DNA of 64,000 nucleotides, taken from the NCBI RefSeq assembly GCF_000739595.1, contig NZ_BBJP01000006.1, positions 90,738 through 154,737 on the forward strand, given 5' to 3'. The notes below the pieces were generated by a model that ran no database searches, was not told where the DNA came from, and worked only from the letters and a program-made list of their open reading frames with translations. This document shows positions 1 to 7,094 of the stretch, in pieces; position 1 is the first letter of the stretch, and each line of letters starts with the position of its first letter. The stretch comes from Halorubrum halophilum. Its GTDB lineage: Archaea; Halobacteriota; Halobacteria; Halobacteriales; Haloferacaceae. A program made the position numbers and the translations under genes.

Positions 1-1425
1 CCCTCGAAGCTCCTCCTCCCGCTGTCGTACGCCGCTATCCTCGGCGGCACCCTCACCCTCATCGGCACGTCGACGAACATCCTCGCCAGCGACTTCGCAC
101 GCCTCCTCATCGACGGCCGCGACGGGATCGGGATGTTCGAGTTCACGGGGCTCGGCGCCGTCCTGCTCGCGGTCGGACTCGCGTACCTACTGACCGTCGG
201 CTGGCGGCTTACCCCGGCTCGCGTCCCCGTGGACAGCGACCCCGTCGAGGAGTTCGACCTCGACGACTACCTCACACACCTGTACGTCCGGCCGGGATCG
301 GCCGCGGTCGGCCTGTCCGTCGAGGCGTTCGACAGCGCGCACCCAGAGATTCGGATCCTGCAGGTCCGCCGGGACGGCGAGGCGTACGCCGGCCCGCACT
401 CCGACCGGGTCATCGAGACCGGCGACGACGTGATCGTCCACGGCTCGCTACAGGCGGTCTCCCGATTCCGCGAAGCGGCGAAACTCGGGAGGCGGGCTCG
501 GGAGGCGGTGACCGAGGAGACGTTCGAGTCGTCCGACACCGACGGCATGCTCGCGAAGGCGGTCGTCCCGGAGGACTCGCCGTTCGTCGGCGAGACCGTG
601 GCTGAGACCGAACTCCACGAGTTCCACGAGACGAGCGTGCTCGCCGTGCGCCGCGGCGGCGACCTGTTCCGCACCGACCTCGCCGAGCACGCGCTGGAGG
701 CGGGCGACCTGCTGTTGGTCCGGACGACGCCGGCGTCCGTCCGGTACTTCACGGACACCGGTGACCTCGTCGTCGCCGACGAGCGCGCGCTCGATCAGTT
801 GGCCGACGCGGACATCGACGAACTCGCGCCGCTGTCACCGAAGACGCCGATCGCCGTCGGGGTTCTCGTCGGCGTCGTCGCGCTCGCCGCCCTCGACGTG
901 CTCCCGATCGTGATCGCGGCGCTGGCCGGCGTCGTCGTGATGGTTGTCACCGGCTGTCTGACGACCGCCGACGCCTACGACGCCGTCTCGTGGAACGTGA
1001 TCTTTCTGCTGGCGGGAGTCATCCCGCTCGGGATCGCGTTAGAATCCACGGGCGGCGCGGCCCTCGTCTCGGAGTTCCTCGTCGCGACCGACGAGTACCT
1101 CCCTGCCGTGGGCGTCATGTTCGTCCTGTACGTCGTCGCCGGCGTGCTGGCGAGCGTCATCACCCCGGTGGCGACGGCGGTGTTGATGATCCCGGTCGGT
1201 GTCAACGCGGCCGCGCAGCTCGGCGCCAACGAGTTCGCGTTCCTGCTGGCGGTGATGTTCGCGTCCGCCACGTCGTTCATGACGCCGGTGGGCTACCAGA
1301 CGAACCTCATGGTGTACGGTCCCGGCGGCTACGAGTTCACGGACTTCCTGCGGGTCGGCGGCCCGCTTCAGCTGCTCCTCGCCGTCGTCGCGACGGCGGG
1401 GATCGCCGTCATCTGGGGCGTTTGA
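1..1425 (+). CDS. SLC13/DASS-type permease with TrkA-C domains (5' partial)
   Basis: Frame 1 is open from the first base, so the gene begins before the window; 474 residues are visible. The first in-frame ATG, at 133, is internal. The reading begins in a membrane segment carrying GTLTLIGTSTNI, typical of the sodium:sulfate/dicarboxylate symporter (SLC13, CitMHS-like) superfamily. Two soluble RCK_C (TrkA-C) domains of about 70 residues each follow, then a second set of membrane helices. TM-loop-TrkA-C-TrkA-C-TM is the usual layout of SLC13 permeases with regulatory RCK_C domains in prokaryotes. Expected role: import of an anion such as sulfate or a dicarboxylate in the cytoplasmic membrane; the substrate cannot be read from the sequence. 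Confidence 0.85.
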   Translation, partial: PSKLLLPLSYAAILGGTLTLIGTSTNILASDFARLLIDGRDGIGMFEFTGLGAVLLAVGLAYLLTVGWRLTPARVPVDSDPVEEFDLDDYLTHLYVRPGSAAVGLSVEAFDSAHPEIRILQVRRDGEAYAGPHSDRVIETGDDVIVHGSLQAVSRFREAAKLGRRAREAVTEETFESSDTDGMLAKAVVPEDSPFVGETVAETELHEFHETSVLAVRRGGDLFRTDLAEHALEAGDLLLVRTTPASVRYFTDTGDLVVADERALDQLADADIDELAPLSPKTPIAVGVLVGVVALAALDVLPIVIAALAGVVVMVVTGCLTTADAYDAVSWNVIFLLAGVIPLGIALESTGGAALVSEFLVATDEYLPAVGVMFVLYVVAGVLASVITPVATAVLMIPVGVNAAAQLGANEFAFLLAVMFASATSFMTPVGYQTNLMVYGPGGYEFTDFLRVGGPLQLLLAVVATAGIAVIWGV

Positions 1426-1466
1426 CCGCACACCGTCCGGACCGCTCGATACGGGTGCCCTCGGAC

Positions 1467-1549
1467 ACCCCTCGTTTCGTCTGTTCTCGCCTCTGCAGTT
1501 TGGGGTGGACTCGTCTCACTCGAACCACACCCCTCATTTCGTCTGTTCT
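1467..1549 (-). repeat. Two ORB-like origin repeats 3' of orc1/cdc6
   Basis: Two 21-bp copies lie at 1467-1487 and 1529-1549. On the minus strand each reads AGAACAGACGAAAYGAGGGGT. They match the three copies upstream of the orc gene but point the opposite way. The G-rich GAGGGGT end resembles the haloarchaeal origin recognition box bound by Orc1/Cdc6. Assignment as ORBs is inference from motif similarity and location. Confidence 0.75.
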
Positions 1550-1562
1550 CCGGTCAAGACGA

Positions 1563-2759
1563 CTACGGCTGGGTCTCGATCGATTCGCGCGTCTCTAAGA
1601 TGATTTCGGGGTCCAACGCGAGTTCGTACCGGTAGTGAACGCCGCCTGCACGTCCCTCATTCTGTTCGGTGCGTTCGAGAAACCCGAGCATCGTGAGATC
1701 GGCGAGATGATTCTGGATACTTTTCAACGTGGTTAGTGGATCGTGGCTCCAGTTTCGCGCGACGCGTTCGTACACCGCCTGAATCTCTTTTGACCGTGCG
1801 GGAACGTTCCCGTCACCTTCGATCCGTGCGAGGGATTCTAAGATGAGCTGCCCGTGCATCGTCTGATCGCGCAACTTGTCTCGGACACGACCTCGCTGCA
1901 CGCGTGCAGCAGCCACTTCGATGTGATCGTCGGTGATCGCTGTCGCTCCCTGTTCTTCAGCGACGTCACCGCCCTCGCGGAGGAGGTCTATCGCCTGCCG
2001 TGCGCTTCCGGTGTCTTTCGCGGCCTTCGCGGCTGCGAGCCTGATAGCGGAGTCCTTACAGGCACCGTCAACGAGCGCCTTCTCGGCTCTGGCAGTGAGG
2101 ATCGACTGAAGTTCGTCTGCATCGTACGGCGAAAAGGCCAGCTCCTTCTCCATCAGCGTGTCTTTGACTTTCGGGCTCAGCGACGAGCGAAACGTGTAGT
2201 TGTTACTGATTCCGATCACGCCGACCCGCGCCGCGTCGAGGTGACCGTTCGCTCGTGCCCGAGGGAGTTCATACAGTAACGAATCGGGGTCAGAGAGGTG
2301 ATCAATCTCGTCGAGGATGAACAGAAATGTGCCACCGAGTGCCTCCATTTCCCCATACAGCGTTTCGAGAGCGTGCGACGTCGACAGGCCGGTTTCCGGA
2401 AACGACTCTCCCTCATCTCCGCGGATACTATTTATTAGCGATCGAACCGTTCTGTAGACACTGTCGTCGTTGCAGTTGCGGAAGTGAACGTGGAGTTCCT
2501 CGGCTTCGTCTCGCCGTTTGACTTCCGCTTGGAGGGCGTTCATCATATACTCCGTGACAGCCGTCTTTCCGACGCCCGTTTTTCCATAGATAAACACGTT
2601 CGCGGGGTTTCGGCCGAAGAGAACGTCCTTTAGCGCGGATCGATACGCGTCAATTTCGTCGTCCCGCTCAACGATGACGTCCGGACGATACTCCTCGGAG
2701 AGGATGGACTTGTCCTCGAAGAGGGTTTCAGTCATCTCCGTAAAAAGGTCTTCAGACAT
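1563..2759 (-). CDS. Orc1/Cdc6 family replication initiator
   Basis: A 398-residue AAA+ ATPase that should bind origin recognition boxes and recruit the MCM helicase. Walker A is GKTGVGKT at about residues 59-66, Walker B ends in LDEID near residue 150, and sensor 1 sits in the GISNNY segment. A C-terminal winged-helix region (about 300-398) is expected to touch DNA. Length is normal for archaeal Orc1/Cdc6. The gene lies between two groups of ORB-like repeats, which supports its being the initiator of the adjacent origin. Haloarchaea carry many orc paralogs, and I cannot assign which number this is. Confidence 0.93.
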   Translation of the reverse strand: MSEDLFTEMTETLFEDKSILSEEYRPDVIVERDDEIDAYRSALKDVLFGRNPANVFIYGKTGVGKTAVTEYMMNALQAEVKRRDEAEELHVHFRNCNDDSVYRTVRSLINSIRGDEGESFPETGLSTSHALETLYGEMEALGGTFLFILDEIDHLSDPDSLLYELPRARANGHLDAARVGVIGISNNYTFRSSLSPKVKDTLMEKELAFSPYDADELQSILTARAEKALVDGACKDSAIRLAAAKAAKDTGSARQAIDLLREGGDVAEEQGATAITDDHIEVAAARVQRGRVRDKLRDQTMHGQLILESLARIEGDGNVPARSKEIQAVYERVARNWSHDPLTTLKSIQNHLADLTMLGFLERTEQNEGRAGGVHYRYELALDPEIILETRESIETQP

Positions 2760-3071
2760 CGTGGATACTCTGAGGAACTGTATTCAGTAACTTAAATATG
2801 TGGTTCGTTTGTTTACTCTGTTTTGTATGTTTACTCTGTTTCGTCTGTTATGTCTGATCTAGCGTCGGGGCTCATCGAACTTCCACACCCGAATATCTGC
2901 TACAGAACAGACGAAATGAGGGGTGTGTCTGATCGCTGATCGTAGTGTACTCCATCGTCTTCCCGAAAAAACAGACGAAACGAGGGGTGCGAGATCGATA
3001 TACCCCTCCCGCCGGTACCCTCCGGACAACAGACGAAACGAGGGGTCCGTCCCGCTTCAGCAGTCCAGCAG
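2760..3071. other. Predicted replication origin (oriC) next to orc1/cdc6
   Basis: A 312-bp gene-free interval between the orc start and the next gene. It begins with an AT-rich stretch (about 2780-2850) containing two direct copies of TTTACTCTGTTT, a plausible unwinding element, and a degenerate inverted ORB-like copy (about 2829-2850, CTGTTTCGTCTGTTA). Three full ORB-like repeats in plus orientation follow. This matches the known haloarchaeal arrangement: an AT-rich element flanked by inverted ORBs next to an orc gene. Use as an active origin is inferred. Confidence 0.75.
2904..3046 (+). repeat. Three ORB-like origin repeats 5' of orc1/cdc6
   Basis: Copies at 2904-2924, 2968-2988 and 3026-3046 share the core AACAGACGAAAYGAGGGGT. 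They are spaced 64 and 58 bp apart and all point the same way. They are identical in core to the two copies beyond the 3' end of the orc gene. Confidence 0.8.
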
Positions 3072-3845
3072 TCAACTATCGACGACGGCTTCGTCTCCGT
3101 CTTCCTGCCCTTCGATATCGTCGTCCTCCTCGGCCAGTTCGTCCAACCAGTCCTCGGCGCGGTCGCGGTCTTCGGGGTAGCCCACGTCGATCCGCCAGCC
3201 GTCGAGCCGGATCGCGTCGATGGTGCGGCCGGACTGAATGAGCAGGTCGATCGCGTCGGGGAGTTCGTACTCGCCGCGGTCGGAGGGTTGGACGAGGTGA
3301 CACGCGTGGAAGATGGCGGGCGTGAACGTGTAGAAGCCGGTCATGACGAGGTTACTCGGCGGGTCGTCGGGCTTCTCGACGACCTCGACGACCTCGCCGT
3401 ACTCGTTGGTGTCGAGCACGCCGTAGCGAGACGCCTCCTCGTAGGGCACCTCCTCGACCAAGAACGCCGCGTCCGCACGGGTCTCTCGCTGGCGGCTGGC
3501 CACGTCTCCGAGGTTGCCGCGGAACACGTTGTCGCCGAGCATCAGCATGAAGTCGCCGTCGACGTGCGGTTCGGCTTGGAGGATGGCGTGTGCGAGGCCT
3601 AACTGCTCGCGCTGGTGCGTGTACGTGATCGGCACGTCGCGGTACTCGTCACCGTAGCGGTCGATGATCTGCTCGGCCTTGTAGCCGACGACGACGACGA
3701 GCTCGGTCGCCCCGGCGTCGATCAGGTTGTCGAACACGTCCTCGATCAGCGGCGTCCCGTTCACCTCGACGAGCACCTTCGGCTTGTCGTCCGTCAGCGG
3801 TCGGAGTCGCGTCCCCTTCCCCGCCGCGAGTACCACTGCTTGCAT
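3072..3845 (-). CDS. Sugar-1-phosphate nucleotidyltransferase (AglF/RfbA-like)
   Basis: A 257-residue nucleotidyltransferase expected to join NTP and a sugar 1-phosphate, giving an NDP-sugar for surface glycan or N-glycan assembly. The N-terminus has the signature LAAGKGTRLRPLTDDKPK, with later LGDNVFRG (metal/NTP site) and VEKP. It resembles haloarchaeal AglF, the UTP:glucose-1-phosphate uridylyltransferase of N-glycosylation, and glucose-1-phosphate thymidylyltransferases; specificity cannot be told here. The last 25 residues are an acidic tail. The gene follows the origin and precedes a large glycan cluster, which fits. Confidence 0.85.
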   Translation of the reverse strand: MQAVVLAAGKGTRLRPLTDDKPKVLVEVNGTPLIEDVFDNLIDAGATELVVVVGYKAEQIIDRYGDEYRDVPITYTHQREQLGLAHAILQAEPHVDGDFMLMLGDNVFRGNLGDVASRQRETRADAAFLVEEVPYEEASRYGVLDTNEYGEVVEVVEKPDDPPSNLVMTGFYTFTPAIFHACHLVQPSDRGEYELPDAIDLLIQSGRTIDAIRLDGWRIDVGYPEDRDRAEDWLDELAEEDDDIEGQEDGDEAVVDS

Positions 3846-3974
3846 GGGTCTCCGGTCGGATGGGCGGGGTAAGGATATACGCCGCCTAACGCGTGTCGGG
3901 CCGATCGCGAGCCGACATCGACGAGGGTTCGGTCACAGGTCCGCGTTCGCGGCTCACGGGTCCGCGTTCGCGGC

Positions 3975-4790
3975 TCACGCCTCCACGTTCGAGAGGAGCC
4001 CGGTATACATCAGCCGACGGACGATCGCGACCAGTCCGTTGTCGAACCCGCGCCCGAACACGGCCTGCTCGTGCTCGTGGCCCTCACCCAAGTCCTCGTG
4101 GAACGAACTCACGAGGATCGTGTTACGATCGACGAGGAGGAGCCGGCGGATCACGGTCTCGTCGCCGGTCTCGGCCGAGCTGTTCAACCACTCCAGCCCG
4201 GAGGCGAACACCTTCGCGTTCGGGAGTTCGCGTTGGACGCGCTCCCGCAGCGACTCCTCCGTGATCCCGATCACGACGCTGACGTCTCGATCCCCGGCGG
4301 CCTGCAGGCGTTCCTGCAGCTCCGGGGTGTACGCCGACTCGTCGCCGATCACGAGGATGACCTCGTCGTCGGACTCGTCGACCAGCTGTTGGGTCCGACT
4401 GGTTATCGCCGAGCCCCCGGACAGCGCCCACACCTCGTGGGTGACTTCCGTGTTCTCGGCCGGTACCGCGGGCTCGATCTCCCGGAGGCTCGTCCGGAGC
4501 GAATCGACTCGGTCCTCGTACTCGCGCCTGAGCGTCTCGGCCGCCTCGTCGATAGAGACGGCGCGGAACCGCTGCGGGTTCGCGTGCTGAATCTCGACTA
4601 ACCCCTTCGTTTCGAGGACTCGCACGGCGTCGTAGACCCGGGTACGGGGGACTTCGGAGATATCGCTGATCTCCTTCGCGGTTCCCTGCGGGAGCCGGGT
4701 GAGCGCGACGAACGCCTTTGCCTCGTACTCTTTGAGCCCGAGCTCCTGAAGCAACTCGATCGCTTGTTCGTGATTCGATAGATCATTCAT
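3975..4790 (-). CDS. TrmB-family transcriptional regulator
   Basis: A 271-residue regulator with an N-terminal TrmB winged helix-turn-helix (about residues 10-85; GLKEYEAKAFVALT and EVPRTRVYDAVRVLE). A coiled linker and a C-terminal phospholipase-D-like sensor domain follow. I take the ATG at 4790 because the helix-turn-helix starts just after it; an upstream ATG at 4859 would add 23 residues without family similarity. Family members sense sugars or other metabolites and control sugar metabolism genes. It is divergent from a second TrmB-family gene at 5169, with palindromic sequences between them. Its ligand is unknown. Confidence 0.88.
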   Translation of the reverse strand: MNDLSNHEQAIELLQELGLKEYEAKAFVALTRLPQGTAKEISDISEVPRTRVYDAVRVLETKGLVEIQHANPQRFRAVSIDEAAETLRREYEDRVDSLRTSLREIEPAVPAENTEVTHEVWALSGGSAITSRTQQLVDESDDEVILVIGDESAYTPELQERLQAAGDRDVSVVIGITEESLRERVQRELPNAKVFASGLEWLNSSAETGDETVIRRLLLVDRNTILVSSFHEDLGEGHEHEQAVFGRGFDNGLVAIVRRLMYTGLLSNVEA

Positions 4791-4806
4791 GGGTCCCAAC
4801 CATTTC

Positions 4807-4826
4807 GCTACTGACAATTCGGTAGC
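4807..4826. promoter_or_regulatory. Possible TrmB operator upstream of the minus-strand regulator
   Basis: The sequence GCTACTGACAATTCGGTAGC has 5-bp outer arms and lies 17 bp from the start codon of the minus-strand trmB-like gene. It includes TACT followed by GGTA at a spacing close to the half-site spacing I recall for Halobacterium TrmB. Similarity is loose, and the assignment is inference. Confidence 0.35.
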
Positions 4827-5135
4827 TACTGCGAGTTTGACCCCCAAGGTGAAAATCACTTCCCCTTCTGGACCCCCGTCGACACCGGTCTGTGCGCGCG
4901 GTGGCCACCAGATCGACGCCTATCGCGCGGAGCTTCACGCTCCGAAACGGCGTCCCAGCGAAGGCGCGATCCGGCGCCTGCTCGGCACCCCGCGATCGGC
5001 TCGGTAAGCTCGTGGGGTTTCCGCCGCCACCCACCTTCACTCACATAATCACAATAAGAATATATCCCGGGGTCACGAAGCGATCGATGGTACGCGGGAT
5101 CAGTAGGGTCCCAACCACTCTGTGCCCGCGTGCCG

Positions 5136-5154
5136 AACTACCCCTCGGGTAGTT
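5136..5154. promoter_or_regulatory. Perfect 8-bp inverted repeat before the second trmB-like gene
   Basis: Arms AACTACCC and GGGTAGTT with a 3-bp spacer lie 14 bp before the ATG at 5169. The position suggests an autoregulatory operator. A short T-run follows, so a transcription-stop hairpin cannot be excluded. Confidence 0.45.
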
Positions 5155-5168
5155 TTTGACCCCCTCAG

Positions 5169-5960
5169 ATGATTTCCAACGATTCGGACGATCCGGAGTC
5201 GATCGCCGTCGACCAGCTCGAAGCGTTCGGCCTGAGTACCTACGCGGCCAGGACGTTCGTCGCGCTGACCGGTCTCGGTGAGGGGACGGCCAAGGACGTG
5301 AGCGCGCTGGCGGAGGTCCCTCGCACGCGCGTTTACGACGCGACCGCCGAACTCCGAGAGCACGGCCTCGTTGATGTCCAGCAGTCCACGCCAAAGCGAT
5401 TCACCGCGGTGTCGGCCGAGACCACCGGTCGACGGTTCCACCGACAGTACACGAGACGGGCGGACGCGCTGACGGCGGCGCTCGACGAGATCGAACCGGT
5501 GTCACCGACCGGGGAACAGCGCGGCGTCTGGACGGTCACGGGACGGGAGATGGTGTCAGACCGGGTCGTGGAGTTCGTCGACGACGCGAGCGAGGAGATC
5601 GTCCTCGTGACGCTCGACGTCCTCCTGACCGACGCCGTCGTGGACGCCCTCCGAAGCGCGGCCGACCGCGGCGTCGCCGTCCGGGTGTCCGGGATGGACT
5701 TCTCGGCGACAGACGGGAGCGACGACCGCCTCCCAGACGGGTGCGGGTTCGAGTCCCCCCGAACGTGGAGCGGAGTCCCCGCCGGCCGGCTCCTGATGGT
5801 GGACGGCCGCCGGACGCTCGCGAGCGTGCTGGTGGACGGGAACGGCGAGCATCCGCCGGCCCCGCGCGACGAGACCGCGATCTGGGGCGCCGGCGAGAAC
5901 AACAGCCTCGTGGTCGTGCTGAGAGCGATGTTCACGTGGCTCAACGGCGACGGCGAATGA
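5169..5960 (+). CDS. TrmB-family transcriptional regulator (paralog)
   Basis: A 263-residue paralog of the divergent regulator at 3975-4790. Both have the TrmB helix-turn-helix (here FGLSTYAARTFVALTGL and EVPRTRVYDATAELREHGLV) followed by a C-terminal sensor region of PLD-like fold. The C-terminal half has diverged and is shorter, so the two proteins probably respond to different signals. The ATG is directly preceded by a perfect inverted repeat at 5136-5154. Targets are unknown; nearby glycan genes are candidates. Confidence 0.85.
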   Translation: MISNDSDDPESIAVDQLEAFGLSTYAARTFVALTGLGEGTAKDVSALAEVPRTRVYDATAELREHGLVDVQQSTPKRFTAVSAETTGRRFHRQYTRRADALTAALDEIEPVSPTGEQRGVWTVTGREMVSDRVVEFVDDASEEIVLVTLDVLLTDAVVDALRSAADRGVAVRVSGMDFSATDGSDDRLPDGCGFESPRTWSGVPAGRLLMVDGRRTLASVLVDGNGEHPPAPRDETAIWGAGENNSLVVVLRAMFTWLNGDGE

Positions 5961-6107
5961 CGAAACCGGTCTGACCGGTCTGTTACCCGAATCCTCACAA
6001 ACGTTCTTGAACGTCGGAGCTGTAGTGTATGCTATAATGACCAACACTGACCTCACTCGGAGAGAAGTCGGACGAGACGTCGACTCGTCTCAGCGAACGG
6101 GGAGATC

Positions 6108-6470
6108 ATGACGTTCGACAACGCGAACTCGACGAAGGACGTGCAGACCGGCGAGTCGTCGGAGACGGGAGAATCGCCGCGGACCGTCCGGGCCGCGTGG
6201 GACGACTCGGGGCCTCCGAGCACGGCCGTCGTCGAGGCAGTCGCGACCGCAAACGGGCGGGACCCGTTGGAGATGCCCTGCCTGTACGACACCCTCGACG
6301 TCGATGCGCTGGACGGGCTCTTGACCTCTGATCGGACCGACGCGCAGGGGAACATCTCCGTCTCCTTCACGTACGACGGGACGTTCGTCTGGGTCGACAG
6401 CGGCGGCGCGATCGAAGTCGGTCCGGACGCGACGAGCGAAGTCGATCCGGACGCGACGAGCCCCGAATGA
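6108..6470 (+). CDS. HalOD1 output domain protein
   Basis: A 120-residue protein whose centre (about residues 35-100) fits the HalOD1 domain found in haloarchaeal signal-transduction proteins: VVEAVATANGRDP, then LYDTLDVDALDGLL and a VSFTYDGTFVWV strand pair. The domain is usually a stand-alone output module of unknown biochemical role. The C-terminus holds a short near-repeat (VGPDATSEVDPDATS). A 24-codon ATG-initiated frame from 6037 ends by overlapping this start; I do not regard it as a gene. Confidence 0.8.
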   Translation: MTFDNANSTKDVQTGESSETGESPRTVRAAWDDSGPPSTAVVEAVATANGRDPLEMPCLYDTLDVDALDGLLTSDRTDAQGNISVSFTYDGTFVWVDSGGAIEVGPDATSEVDPDATSPE

Positions 6471-6505
6471 GTCGAAGTGGAAGCGAGTTCCGGTAGGTCC
6501 CGTCC

Positions 6506-6766
6506 TCAAAAAACGGCCGTGACCCGGACGTAGACGACGTAGCCGAACACCGCAAAACAGACGACGACGAGCGCCCGAAGCGGGAGCCACCAACGATCGC
6601 CGCTCTCCGTCGGCGCGTACAGCTGCATGACCGACAGCAGGCCGATGAAGGAGACGACGAAGAAGTTCTGCGGAGTGAACTCGTCGACCGCGACCAACAC
6701 GCCGAGGGACGCGAGCAGCCACGCGAGCAACGTCACGAGGAACCGACCGCGGAGTTCGGAGGTCAT
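6506..6766 (-). CDS. Small membrane protein, three helices
   Basis: An 86-residue hydrophobic protein with three predicted membrane segments, around residues 8-27, 32-50 and 62-84. No enzymatic motif is visible. High G/C third positions and clean membrane topology support a real gene. It converges on the HalOD1 gene. I do not recognise a named family. Confidence 0.7.
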   Translation of the reverse strand: MTSELRGRFLVTLLAWLLASLGVLVAVDEFTPQNFFVVSFIGLLSVMQLYAPTESGDRWWLPLRALVVVCFAVFGYVVYVRVTAVF

Positions 6767-7094
6767 TGAGCGGGGTACCGCCTCGATACGGGTTGTTATA
6801 TCAGTGCTAACCGGCGGGCCGTGACGGCCGGTCGAGAGTTCGCGGTAACCGCGCCAGCGATCGCGCCGATAGCGCCAGCGACTAATCGACCGGGCCGGAG
6901 ATCGCGTCCATCGCCGTCAGAACCGGTTTTTCGGGGTCAAAGTGGTCGACGGCATGGATCCGGTAGTCGGCCGGCGCCGAGAGACCGCTCGTTATCGCGG
7001 GAATTACTACACGGACTAGGTCACTGTGTCGGGACAGGTACCGTCCGCGGGCGCAATCGTCTGTGCCCCGCGGGCCGCCGGATTTCGATACGAC
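6767..7094. other. Intergenic stretch before the GT-C-like gene
   Basis: About 330 bp without a supported gene. A frame open from 7026 would add 23 residues to the next protein, but I place the start at the ATG at 7095, next to the first membrane segment. A possible TATA-like GTTATATCAG lies near 6793-6802. Confidence 0.4.

Larger units (their letters stand above)
4791..5168. other. Divergent intergenic region between two trmB-like genes
   Basis: This 378-bp interval must hold both divergent promoters. Visible structure: an imperfect palindrome at 4807-4826 (arms GCTAC/GTAGC) close to the minus-strand start, and a perfect one at 5136-5154 close to the plus-strand start. An AT-rich, TATA-like stretch lies near 5043-5065. 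No supported gene lies here. Confidence 0.5.

Noticed and set aside
6037..6111. 24-codon frame ending at the HalOD1 start
   Set aside because: Too short and without recognisable content, although its stop overlaps the next ATG.
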